The translations under genes and the position numbers were made by a program. Under the pieces are notes generated by a model. It had not been told where the DNA came from, searched no databases, and was given only the letters and a program-made list of their open reading frames with translations. From Ectothiorhodospiraceae bacterium (GTDB lineage: Bacteria; Pseudomonadota; Gammaproteobacteria; HK1), in the NCBI GenBank assembly GCA_024234875.1, contig JACKNM010000018.1:38323-102322 (forward strand): DNA of 64,000 nt, in the 5' to 3' direction. The first letter of the stretch is position 1. Every line of letters begins with the position of its first letter. Shown one piece after another: positions 8,052 to 16,232 of this stretch.

Positions 8052-8666
8052 CTACTGACCCAGGTTGCCGACGCGCACGAGCAGTGCGTCGACCCGAGCG
8101 GTGAGTGTGTCGAGCCGGTCGCCGAGGGTCACGATGGCAGCGTCGACGGTCACCTTGTCGGCGGCGACCGAGGCCTCGAGGGTCTGGAACTGACCAACGG
8201 TCGCGGCGTCGCTCGCTGCCACACCGTCGGCGACGTTCACGATCCGTCGCTCGGTCCCGCTCGCACCCACCGAGATGGCGCCGCTGACGAGCTCGGCACT
8301 CGCCCCCAGCGCGACCCCACCATCGGCCGCCGGCTCGAGCCGCATCACGTCGATGCCGGCGGTCATGTCACGGATGTAGAAGGTCGACGCCGCCTCCTCG
8401 GTCGGGCTGACGACGCCGATCGCCCAGTCGTTGCTCGGAAAGGCGCTCGTGGAGCTGGTGTCGTCGAACAGGATTCGCGGGTCGGCGGTCTTCAGACGTA
8501 GGGTGTCGGCGTCGAAGTCCTCGCCGTCGGCGCAGTCGACACCGGCACAGACGGAGCCCGCCACGATCTGGTCGTCGGCGACCACCGAGTCCGCGAGCGC
8601 GGCCCCTCCCGACAGCACGAGCAGCGCACTGCCCAGCCAACTTGCGACGATGGTTCCCCGATTCAT
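8052..8666 (-). CDS. Small secreted surface protein with YadA-neck-like motif
   Basis: A 204-residue exported protein. The signal peptide is residues 1-25 (MNRGTIVASWLGSALLVLSG then GAALA). The mature N-terminal region (DDQIVAGSVCAGVDCADGED, then LRLKTADPRILFDDTSS, SNDWAIGV) matches the N-terminal domain of the protein encoded directly downstream, so the two are paralogues. Residues 140-154 (RRIVNVADGVAASDA) and the following VGQF resemble the neck of trimeric YadA-like adhesins; residues 157-204 look like a short coiled coil (TLEASV, LGDRLDTLTARVDALLVRV). There is no beta-barrel anchor. ATG 8666 is preceded by a GAGGAG ribosome site. Its stop is 3 bases before the next start, so the pair is one operon. 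N-domains of this kind occur in surface proteins and in tail-fibre-like proteins; no phage genes are nearby. Confidence 0.75.
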   Translation of the reverse strand: MNRGTIVASWLGSALLVLSGGAALADSVVADDQIVAGSVCAGVDCADGEDFDADTLRLKTADPRILFDDTSSTSAFPSNDWAIGVVSPTEEAASTFYIRDMTAGIDVMRLEPAADGGVALGASAELVSGAISVGASGTERRIVNVADGVAASDAATVGQFQTLEASVAADKVTVDAAIVTLGDRLDTLTARVDALLVRVGNLGQ

Positions 8667-8818
8667 GCCCTGCTCCTCGTGCCGTGCCGCACCCCGCCGC
8701 CCGAGGACGCCGAGGGTCGAGCACGATGACGGGCCGCCCGGAGTGGGCAGCGCTGACCAACGACGGGTATCGGCCGTCGCGTCGGGAGCTTGAGGGGTGG
8801 GTCGAGGCGGCGCCGGCG

Positions 8819-9781
8819 CTACCAGCGGTCGGCGGGATCCTCGCGACGGGCGAACATCGGCTCGCCGGGGACGTCGAGCCGGGCCCGCAGCACGGTGCCG
8901 GTCTCGGACTCGGTGATGTAGAGGTCGCGGCCGTCCGCGCCGCCGTAGGCACAGTTGGTGGTGGTGAGCCCGGTGCAGGAGCGGATGCGGGCGAGCGGCT
9001 CCCCGAGGCGGGAGAAGAGCCACACCGAGCCCATGCCGGCGTGGCACACGGCGAGGTTGCCGTCGCGGTCGACCGCCATCCCGTCCGGCCCACCGAGCCC
9101 GCCGGAGAGCTGGACGAAGACCCCGACCTTCGACGGCGAGCCGTCGGGCATGATCGGCACCCGCCAGACGTTGTTCATGCGCGTCACCGCGACATAGAGG
9201 ATGGTCTCGGCCGGATTCATCACCAGCCCGTTCGGGCTCGGCACCGTGCCGACGAGCTGCTCCAGACGCACCGGCCGATCGTCGAGGGCATCGGCCGGCA
9301 CGCGGTACACCCGCCCGGTCGGGTCGTGCATTCCGGTCTGGCCCTGGTCGGTGAAGTAGAGGTCGCCGTTGGAGGCGAAGAACAGATCGTTGACGCCCTT
9401 GAAGCCCTCGGTGTTGCGGTGGCCGACAACCGTGGTGACCTCACCGCTCACCGGGTCGACACGGACGATGCCGCGACGATAGTCGGTGACGAAGATGCGC
9501 CCGTCGCGATGGATCTTGAGCCCGTTCGGCCAACCGTCGTACTCGGCGACCACCGTGAAATCGCCACTCGGCGAGACCTTCAGGATTCGCCCGTAAGCGA
9601 TGTCGACCAGCCAGAGGTTGCCCTCGCGATCGAACGACGGACCTTCCAGGAAGCAGTCCACGGGCTCGCCGCGCTTGTTCGACTCGCCCCACTCGCAGCG
9701 CTGGCCGCGCCGGCGGAGGTCGTCCGGCACGCTGGCGAAGACCTCGGTGGCGACATCGGGCGGGGGTGCGAACAGGCTCAT
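8819..9781 (-). CDS. SMP-30/gluconolactonase/LRE family protein
   Basis: A 320-residue six-bladed beta-propeller of the SMP-30/gluconolactonase family, which hydrolyses sugar lactones and related esters using one divalent metal. Supporting segments are FLEGPSFDREGNLWLVDIA (the metal-binding Glu near residue 46), GWPNGLKIHRDGRIFVTDYR, GVNDLFFASNGDLYFTDQ, PSPNGLVMNPAETILYVAV and GGPDGMAVDRDGNLAV, where Asn/Asp ligands normally fall. There is no signal peptide. It is the last gene of a minus-strand run after the M24 protein (35-base gap), so it probably opens a lactone or enol lactone formed in that pathway (inference). Confidence 0.85.
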   Translation of the reverse strand: MSLFAPPPDVATEVFASVPDDLRRRGQRCEWGESNKRGEPVDCFLEGPSFDREGNLWLVDIAYGRILKVSPSGDFTVVAEYDGWPNGLKIHRDGRIFVTDYRRGIVRVDPVSGEVTTVVGHRNTEGFKGVNDLFFASNGDLYFTDQGQTGMHDPTGRVYRVPADALDDRPVRLEQLVGTVPSPNGLVMNPAETILYVAVTRMNNVWRVPIMPDGSPSKVGVFVQLSGGLGGPDGMAVDRDGNLAVCHAGMGSVWLFSRLGEPLARIRSCTGLTTTNCAYGGADGRDLYITESETGTVLRARLDVPGEPMFARREDPADRW

Positions 9782-9816
9782 CGGGCGTTGCTCCTCGCCG
9801 CGGGTGGTGGCGTCGA

Positions 9817-10968
9817 TCAGACCGCGATCAGGTCGAGCGGCAAACGGGTCAGCGACTCGGCCCCGCTGTCAGTGAGCAACACCGTGTTGCCGAGCCCCAT
9901 CGCGAGCCCGCTGCGCTTGTCGCCGAGCATCACGTGGGGAAAGAACACCATGCCCGGGCGCATCACCAGCGGGTTGCCCTCGTAGATCATCGGCGGCACG
10001 TCCATCCAGCTCGGGCGATAGGTCGCACCGAGCGAGTAGCCGCACGCCGCGTAGCGCTCGCTCGCGTAGCCGGCCTCGTCGAGCAGGCGGCGATGGACCG
10101 CGTCGACGCGCCCGAGCGGCTCGCCCGGCACGAAGGCCGCGAGCACGGCGTCGGTCGTTCGACGCACCACGTCGTACATCGCACGCTGCTCGGCGCTCGG
10201 CTCACCGACCACGATCACGCGCTCGATGCAGCAGTTGTAGCGGTGAAAGGTCCCGGCGAGCTCGACCATCACCTGGTCGCTGGCGTCGAGCCGCCGCGGC
10301 CCGCCGACACCACGACCGTAGATCGCGCGGCGCCCGGAGTTGACCAGCGGGCCGGCCGGCGGCATGTCACCACCGCCCTCGAGCATCGCGCGCAGGCAGG
10401 CCGCGGTGAGCGTGCTGTCGAGCACACCGGGGCGAGCGGCCTCGACGATCGCCTCCACCGCCGCGTCGGCGAGCTCGCCCGCCTTGCGGATCAGCGCGAT
10501 CTCGGCCGGTGACTTCACCAGGCGCAGGGCACGCACGACGTCCGATGCGTCGACCAGCTCGCACCAGCCGCCGAGCGCGCGCTCGACCATCCGATAGCTC
10601 GCGCCGGTGAGCCCGTAGTTGTCGGTCTCGATGCCGACGCGCGCGCCGGCCAGCCCCTTCTCCTCGAGGATCGCGCGCAAGGAGCGCGCCGGGTCCGCGT
10701 CCTCGGCGTTCAGCCACACCCGCACGTCCTCGATGGTCGAGGTGTCACGCGCCTGGGCGACGTCGGGGCGGCGGCAGAGCAGCGTGGTCGGCCCCTCGTC
10801 CGCGGTCAGCACCGCGCACTGGAAGAAGACGTAGCCACCGCCGTCGTAGCCGAACAGGTAGTAGTGGCTCTCCTGCGCGAACACGAGCAGCGCCGCGAGA
10901 TCCTCGCGCCGCAGCCGCTCGCGCGCGGCGGCGACACGCGCCGCGTACTCCGAGGCCTCGAAGATCAC
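9817..10968 (-). CDS. M24 'pita-bread' hydrolase lacking metal ligands (creatinase/ectoine-hydrolase type)
   Basis: A 383-residue M24-superfamily protein with the usual N-terminal creatinase domain (residues 1-150) and C-terminal pita-bread domain. The five metal-ligand positions of aminopeptidase P do not match: E236 for the first Asp (VMVELAG), C247 for the second Asp (YNCCIERV), Y311 for His (CGYSLGA), H345 for Glu (GMVFFPHV) and G360 for the last Glu (GLGNTVLL). Loss of all ligands is what metal-independent creatinase and ectoine hydrolase-like members show, so a C-N hydrolase of a small amidine or amide is more likely than a peptidase. The GTG start has a GGAGG site 7 bases upstream. It sits 11 bases after the ThDP-enzyme gene. 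Confidence 0.8.
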   Translation of the reverse strand: MIFEASEYAARVAAARERLRREDLAALLVFAQESHYYLFGYDGGGYVFFQCAVLTADEGPTTLLCRRPDVAQARDTSTIEDVRVWLNAEDADPARSLRAILEEKGLAGARVGIETDNYGLTGASYRMVERALGGWCELVDASDVVRALRLVKSPAEIALIRKAGELADAAVEAIVEAARPGVLDSTLTAACLRAMLEGGGDMPPAGPLVNSGRRAIYGRGVGGPRRLDASDQVMVELAGTFHRYNCCIERVIVVGEPSAEQRAMYDVVRRTTDAVLAAFVPGEPLGRVDAVHRRLLDEAGYASERYAACGYSLGATYRPSWMDVPPMIYEGNPLVMRPGMVFFPHVMLGDKRSGLAMGLGNTVLLTDSGAESLTRLPLDLIAV

Positions 10969-10979
10969 CGACCCGCCTC

Positions 10980-12527
10980 CTACAGCATCACCTCGACCAG
11001 GTTCGGCCCGCCCGAGGCGAGCCCGGCGCGCATCGCGCGCGCGAGCTCGCTGGTCGAGGTGACCCGCGTGGCGGCGACACCCATGCCGCGCGCGATGGAG
11101 ACGAAGTCGAGATCCGGACGCCCGATCTCGAGCATGTCCAGCGCCTTGCGCCCGGGGTTGCTCGCACCGACGTTGTGCAGCTCGTGCTTCAGGCTGCCGT
11201 AGGCGCGGTTGGAGAACAGCAGCGTGGTGATGTCGAGCCCCTCGCGGGCCTGGGTCCACAGCGCCTGGATGGTGTACATGGCGCTGCCGTCGGCCTGCAG
11301 CGCGAGCACCTTGCGGTCCGGGCAGGCGACGGCGGCGCCCGTCGCGAGCGGCAGGCCGATGCCGATCGACCCGCCGCAGATCGCGAGCCAGTCGTGGGGT
11401 GGCGCCCCCAAGGTGTACGGGTGCAGGCCACGCCCGGTGCTGATCGCCTCGTCGGTCACCACCGCGTTCTCCGGCATCAGCGCGCCGATGGTCGCGCACA
11501 CGGTCTCCACCGAGAGCCGCTCGTCGGTCGGCACCGACGGCCGCTCGAGCGCCTGGAACGCCGGCCTCGCGCCGCTCGCGCCGAGCGCGTCGACCAGGGC
11601 CTCGAGCGCGTGCATGCAGTCCTCGTGGGCCTCGGCCAGGCTGTGCACCTCGCAGCCCTTCGGCCACAGCTCGCTCGGCTTGCCCGGGTAGGCGAAGAAG
11701 GCGACCGGCGGCTTGGCACCGACGAGGACGATGTGGCGCACGTCGGCGAAGGTCGCGAGCGCCTGGTCGACCGGATACGGCACGCGCTCGACCGTGACCC
11801 GCCCGGCGCCGCGCGCGATGCGCTTGTTGGCCATCTGCGCCATCAGCCGCGTGCCGGTCGAGGCCGCGACCTTGCCCGCCAGCGCGAGCCCGTCCTCGTG
11901 CAGCACACGCCCGGTCATCAGCAGCACCGTCGGCTGACCCGAGCGCAGCGCGTCGACCGCCGCCCGCACCCGGGAATCGTCGACCTGCGGCGCGGGTGGC
12001 ACCGGCACCGGCTCGGCCGCTCCGGTGCCCTCCTCCCAGGCGGTGTCGGCCGGCAGGATCAGCGTCGCCACCTGCCCCGGCGCGGTGCGGGCCGCCGCCA
12101 CCGCCTCGGCGCCGTCGCGCGCCACCTCGCGCGCGCTGGTCGAGGTCTTGACCCACGCCGACACCGGGCGCGCGATGCCCTCGATGTCGGCGGTGAGCGG
12201 CGCGTCGTGCGCGAGGTGTCGCACCGCGTGCTCGCCGACGATATTGACCACCGGGGTCTGCGCCTTGCGCGCGTTGTGCAGGTTCGCGAGCCCGTTGCCG
12301 AGCCCCGGGCCGAGGTGCAGCAGCGTGCCGGCGGGACGCCCGGCCATGCGCGCGTAGCCGTCGGCGGCCCCGGTCACCACCCCCTCGAACAGGCCGAGCA
12401 CGCAGCGCATCCCCTCCACCCGGTCGAGCGCGGCGACGAAGTGCATCTCCGAGGTGCCGGGATTGGTGAAGCAGACATCGACCCCCGACCGCAGCAGGGT
12501 CCGGGCCAGGCTCTCGGCACCGTTCAT
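10980..12527 (-). CDS. Acetolactate-synthase-like thiamine diphosphate enzyme
   Basis: A 515-residue ThDP enzyme with the three-domain build of acetolactate synthase and benzoylformate decarboxylase. The N-terminal PYR domain carries the cofactor-activating Glu in FEGVVTGAADGYARM (about residue 48). The central domain is short, and the C-terminal PP domain has the diphosphate/Mg motif LQADGSAMYTIQALW ending in FSNRAYGSL. The usual GDGS reads ADGS. It is close to 500 residues, shorter than true IlvB. It would decarboxylate or ligate a 2-oxo acid in the cytoplasm. The neighbours are the lyase gene upstream (84-base gap) and the M24 hydrolase downstream (11-base gap), consistent with a four-gene operon lyase-ThDP-M24-SMP30. 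Exact substrate unknown. Confidence 0.85.
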   Translation of the reverse strand: MNGAESLARTLLRSGVDVCFTNPGTSEMHFVAALDRVEGMRCVLGLFEGVVTGAADGYARMAGRPAGTLLHLGPGLGNGLANLHNARKAQTPVVNIVGEHAVRHLAHDAPLTADIEGIARPVSAWVKTSTSAREVARDGAEAVAAARTAPGQVATLILPADTAWEEGTGAAEPVPVPPAPQVDDSRVRAAVDALRSGQPTVLLMTGRVLHEDGLALAGKVAASTGTRLMAQMANKRIARGAGRVTVERVPYPVDQALATFADVRHIVLVGAKPPVAFFAYPGKPSELWPKGCEVHSLAEAHEDCMHALEALVDALGASGARPAFQALERPSVPTDERLSVETVCATIGALMPENAVVTDEAISTGRGLHPYTLGAPPHDWLAICGGSIGIGLPLATGAAVACPDRKVLALQADGSAMYTIQALWTQAREGLDITTLLFSNRAYGSLKHELHNVGASNPGRKALDMLEIGRPDLDFVSIARGMGVAATRVTSTSELARAMRAGLASGGPNLVEVML

Positions 12528-12611
12528 CGCAGGCTCTCCAGGTGGTGAAGTCGCGGATTCTACAGACGATGCGGGCCCGGATCGCGGCCGGGCTCGGGGC
12601 TTCCGTGAGGA

Positions 12612-13544
12612 TCAAATCCCGGCTGGTTCTCCACCGTAGCGTGTGGTCAGCTCGCCCTCGGTGAGGAAACGCCGCTCGAGATCGGCCACCGCATCGTCAC
12701 CGACCAGGGCCTGGATCTCGTCGATACCGACGAGCAGGTCCGGCCGGTCGACCACCTCGCCGGTGGTCATCGTCTGGTGGAGGAGCGCGAGCGACTCTCG
12801 CATCGCCCGAATCGCGGCCGCAGGAAGCATTCGGGGGACCGAGACCCGAGCCACCCCCATCGTCTGGAGGCGAGGAATCGGGATCAGCGGCGTGGTCGGG
12901 CGAGACCGGATGGCGAAGCCGATGTTGATGCTGATGGGTATCCCGACCTCGTCGACGAAACGCTTGATCTGGTCCTCGTCGCGCACTGCGTCGGGGAAGA
13001 TCATGTCGGCGCCGGCGGCCGCGTAGAGCTTCGCCCGCGCCACCGCCGCATCGATTCCCTCGACCGCCACCGCATCGGTGCGTGCGTTGATGATGAAGTC
13101 CGGGTCCCTGCGCGCTGCCACCGCTGCCTCGATCTTCTTCGCCATCTCCTGCGGCGAGACGAGGGCCTTGCCCGCGTAGTGACCGCAGCGCTTGGGGAAC
13201 GTCTGGTCCTCGATGTTGATGCCGCTCACACCGGCTTCCTCGAAGTGCTGGACCGTCTGGAACACGGTGACCGCGCTACCGTAGCCGGTGTCGGCATCGG
13301 CCATCAGCGGAATCGACAGCACGCGGGCGAGTTGACGGCAGGCGTCGACGTTCTCGAGCATCGACAGCACGCCGAGCGTCTCGGAGACGCCGAGCCGGGC
13401 ATTGACGAGGCCCGCGCCGCTGGTCGACGCGCTGGAGAACCCCATCGCCTCGACCAGACGCGCGCTGTATCCGTCGTAGACGCCCGGCGACACCAGGATC
13501 GCAGGCGCCTCGATGAGCTCTCTGAGCCGACGTGTCCTCGACAT
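12612..13544 (-). CDS. Isocitrate lyase/PEP mutase family protein
   Basis: A 310-residue (beta/alpha)8 enzyme of the PEP mutase/methylisocitrate lyase family. It shows SGAGLVNARLGVSE, the Mg-binding DADTGYG block (about residues 83-89), GINIEDQTFPKRCGH with the catalytic loop PKRCGH, and IINARTDA. Members cleave or form C-C or P-C bonds of 2- or 3-carbon acids: 2-methylisocitrate lyase, oxaloacetate decarboxylase, carboxyphosphonoenolpyruvate mutase. The KRCGH loop with Cys fits the lyase subgroup. It heads the minus-strand run leading to the ThDP enzyme, and is divergent from the HD-domain gene. Function in carboxylic-acid breakdown is inferred. Confidence 0.85.
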   Translation of the reverse strand: MSRTRRLRELIEAPAILVSPGVYDGYSARLVEAMGFSSASTSGAGLVNARLGVSETLGVLSMLENVDACRQLARVLSIPLMADADTGYGSAVTVFQTVQHFEEAGVSGINIEDQTFPKRCGHYAGKALVSPQEMAKKIEAAVAARRDPDFIINARTDAVAVEGIDAAVARAKLYAAAGADMIFPDAVRDEDQIKRFVDEVGIPISINIGFAIRSRPTTPLIPIPRLQTMGVARVSVPRMLPAAAIRAMRESLALLHQTMTTGEVVDRPDLLVGIDEIQALVGDDAVADLERRFLTEGELTTRYGGEPAGI

Positions 13545-13664
13545 CGCGTGCCTCCTCGGCCGAGCACGGGCGTGATGCCCACGTGACGGGCGATCATGGC
13601 ACGTGCAAGATCCACCCTGCCAGGCCGCCCCTGGTGTCGAGCCGGCCCAACAGGAGTCTCTCCG

Positions 13665-14228
13665 ATGACCGACCCCAAGCCTCCGCTGGATCTGACCAGC
13701 CTGTTCCCCGCGATCGAACAGATCGCCGACCGGCGACTGCGTGAGCAGGTGGAGCAGGTATGGCAGGCGCTATGGGCGCAGTCGGAGTGGACGGACATCG
13801 AGGCGGTGCCCACCTCGGGCTCGATTCCCTACCCGACCGTGCCGCACAACCGCTGCATCCTCGACATCGCCCTCGCCATCGCCGACGCATTCGAGCACCA
13901 CCACCGCGTGCGTGTCGATCGCGACGTGCTCATCGCGGCGGCGATCCTCCAGGACGCGAGCAAGGTCGTGGAGTACCGACCCGGTGAGGACGGGAAGGTC
14001 GAGCGAACCGAGCTCGGCCGATGCTATCCCCACGCCTACTGGGCCGCCCACCTCGCCAATCAGCACGGGATCCGTGACGACGTGGTCCACATCATCATCA
14101 CCCACACCCCCCAGGCGAGCCGCTTTCCCGACTCCATCGAGGGCAAGATCCTCTACTACGTGGATCAGCTCGACGTCATCGCCATTCACGGCGACGACTG
14201 GAAGAAATCACTCCACATCACGCGTTGA
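13665..14228 (+). CDS. HD-domain-like hydrolase with QD in place of HD
   Basis: A 187-residue cytoplasmic protein with the alpha-helical layout of small HD phosphohydrolases: first His in VPHNRCILDIALAIAD, then the motif normally written HDxxK appears as LQDASKVVEY, followed by His in YPHAYWAAHLA, His in IIITHTP and the late Asp in YVDQLDVI. The HD His is Gln, so the metal site is changed. The start is the ATG with GGAG 12 bases before it; an upstream in-frame ATG at 13596 gives a Arg/Pro-rich segment with no family likeness. Its last 11 bases overlap the convergent TRAP permease gene. A nucleotidase-like or non-catalytic role are both possible. Confidence 0.65.
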   Translation: MTDPKPPLDLTSLFPAIEQIADRRLREQVEQVWQALWAQSEWTDIEAVPTSGSIPYPTVPHNRCILDIALAIADAFEHHHRVRVDRDVLIAAAILQDASKVVEYRPGEDGKVERTELGRCYPHAYWAAHLANQHGIRDDVVHIIITHTPQASRFPDSIEGKILYYVDQLDVIAIHGDDWKKSLHITR

Positions 14229-16215
14229 CCGCGCGCCCCACCGCCCGGCGGTGCCAGACGAGGAAGATGCCGAGCACCGCCGCCCCGGGGAGGTCGGTGC
14301 GCCACCCGGGGAAGATGAGCAGCAGCGAGGTCGCGATCAGCAGACCTCGCGACACGACATCGAGCCGACCGAGCAGGAAGCCCATCGCGCCGGCCGCCAG
14401 TGCGGTGACACCGACACCCGCACTGAGCATGGCGAGCGCGATCCGCCACGGCTCACCATGGCCGATCAGCGCCGGGTTGTACACGAACATGAACGGCACG
14501 ATGAAGGCCGCGAGCGCGAGCCGGAGGGCGACACCCGCGGTCCGTAGCCAGTCGGTCTGCGCCATCGCCGCGGCGATGAACACCGTCCCACAGATCGGCG
14601 GCGTGATGCCCGCCATGATCGCGAAGTAGAAGACGAACATGTGCGCCACCAGCGGCTCGACCCCGAGCCCGACCAGCGCCGGGGCGACGACCGCGGCGGC
14701 GAGGATGTAGGCGGCCGCGGTCGGCAGCCCCATCCCGAGCACCATCGCGATCACCATCGCCAGCACCAGGGACAGCAGCAAGTTGTCCTGCCCGATGCCG
14801 ATGATGAGCGACGAGAACTTGACGCCGACACCGGTGGTTGCGATCACCGCGAGCACGATCTGGGCGCAGGCGATCATGACCGCGATCACCACCATCGCCT
14901 GCCCCGCCAGACGCAACGCGTCCGCCAACGCACGCGACCGCGCGAGCAGGCCGGCACGACTGAGGTCGGTCGCGAGGAACAGGCCTGCCGCTGCGACGAT
15001 CGCCCAGAATGCGCAGGTCACCGGCGTGTATCCCTGCACCAGCAATGCCACCAGCACCCCGAGCGGCACGAACACCGGCGCGCCCTTGGCGATACTCAGA
15101 AAGGCAGAGCGCGGCGGAATCTGGTCCGGCGGCACCGGATGGTAGCCCACGCGATGGGACTCGAAATGGATCGCCGCGAAGGCGCCACCGTAATAGAGGA
15201 GTGCCGGCATCAGGCCGGCGGCGGCGACGCTGAGGTAGCTCACCCCGAGGAGCTCGGCCATGATGAATGCGCCGGCCCCCATGATGGGCGGCATGAGCTG
15301 CCCTCCGGTGGAGGCGACGCACTCGACGCCAGCGGCGAAGTCCGCGCGATAGCCGAGGCGCTTCATCAGCGGAATGGTGAAGGTCCCGGTGGTGGCGACA
15401 TTGGCGGCGGCCGACCCCGAGACCGCGCCGAACAGGCTGCTCGCGATGGTCGCGACCTTCGCCGCCCCGCCCGTCTGTCGGCCGCTGAGCCAGATCGAGA
15501 GGTCGATGAAGGCCTGCCCGCCTCCGGTCTTGACCAACACCGCACCGAAGATCACGAACATGGCGATGACGGTGGCCGAGATACCGGTCACCAGGCCCCA
15601 CAACCCGCGAGTGGTGGCGAACAGCACCTCGAGGAGCAGGTCGAGTGGGAGTCCGCGGTGCACCCAGACGCCAGGGAACCATGGCCCGAGAAAGGCGTAA
15701 GCGAGCGCGAGCACGGCGAGTGCAGGAAAGAACCAGCCGATGACCCGGCGCCCGGCCTCGAGGGTCAGGACGACGAGCACCGCGCCCGCGACCTGGTCGC
15801 CCACCGTGAGCTCGAAGTCGAGCGACATGATGCGGTCGTAGCTCAACACCGTGTACGCGGTGGCTGCGAGCGCAGCGGCGAGCAGAGCCAGATCGAACGC
15901 CGGAATCGTGCTCCGCCGACGCCCCCGCGGCGTGCCACCGTAAAGCGCAAAGGCGAGTGCGAGCGCGATGCCGACGTGCGGCGCCCGCTGCAGGATGTTG
16001 GGAAACGCACCGAAGTAGCCGGACCAGAGGTGGAACAGCGCGAGTCCCACCGCCAGAACGGCGACCAGTCCGGCCGACCGGCCGTGCAGCCCGCGTGTCG
16101 GCAGCCCCTCGCCGGCCGGACCCGGCTCGGACTCGATCACCACGGGCTCGGCCCCCGCTGGACTGACCCCTGCCCCGCGCCCGGGCGGACGCCCGGGCGC
16201 CGACCGCTCGTCCAC
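14218..16215 (-). CDS. TRAP transporter fused permease (DctQ-DctM), TAXI type
   Basis: A 665-residue inner-membrane protein with about 16-18 hydrophobic segments after a 45-residue Pro/Gly-rich cytoplasmic N-terminus. The first four or so segments correspond to the small DctQ subunit, and the rest to DctM (GAVSGSAAANVATTGTFTIP, LMPPIMGAGAFIMAE, MGLPTAAAYILAA, AGITPPICGTVFIAAA). Fused QM permeases normally work with TAXI-type binding proteins, and one is encoded 17 bases upstream. The system imports an organic acid or amino compound using a sodium or proton gradient. The start is GTG at 16215. The 3' end overlaps the convergent HD gene by 11 bases. Confidence 0.93.
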   Translation of the reverse strand: MDERSAPGRPPGRGAGVSPAGAEPVVIESEPGPAGEGLPTRGLHGRSAGLVAVLAVGLALFHLWSGYFGAFPNILQRAPHVGIALALAFALYGGTPRGRRRSTIPAFDLALLAAALAATAYTVLSYDRIMSLDFELTVGDQVAGAVLVVLTLEAGRRVIGWFFPALAVLALAYAFLGPWFPGVWVHRGLPLDLLLEVLFATTRGLWGLVTGISATVIAMFVIFGAVLVKTGGGQAFIDLSIWLSGRQTGGAAKVATIASSLFGAVSGSAAANVATTGTFTIPLMKRLGYRADFAAGVECVASTGGQLMPPIMGAGAFIMAELLGVSYLSVAAAGLMPALLYYGGAFAAIHFESHRVGYHPVPPDQIPPRSAFLSIAKGAPVFVPLGVLVALLVQGYTPVTCAFWAIVAAAGLFLATDLSRAGLLARSRALADALRLAGQAMVVIAVMIACAQIVLAVIATTGVGVKFSSLIIGIGQDNLLLSLVLAMVIAMVLGMGLPTAAAYILAAAVVAPALVGLGVEPLVAHMFVFYFAIMAGITPPICGTVFIAAAMAQTDWLRTAGVALRLALAAFIVPFMFVYNPALIGHGEPWRIALAMLSAGVGVTALAAGAMGFLLGRLDVVSRGLLIATSLLLIFPGWRTDLPGAAVLGIFLVWHRRAVGRAVNA

Positions 16216-16232
16216 TGGACGACGGGCAGCCG

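Noticed and set aside
6750..8666. Prophage tail-fibre remnants.
   Set aside because: Both proteins have signal peptides and no phage gene, integrase or attachment repeat is nearby.
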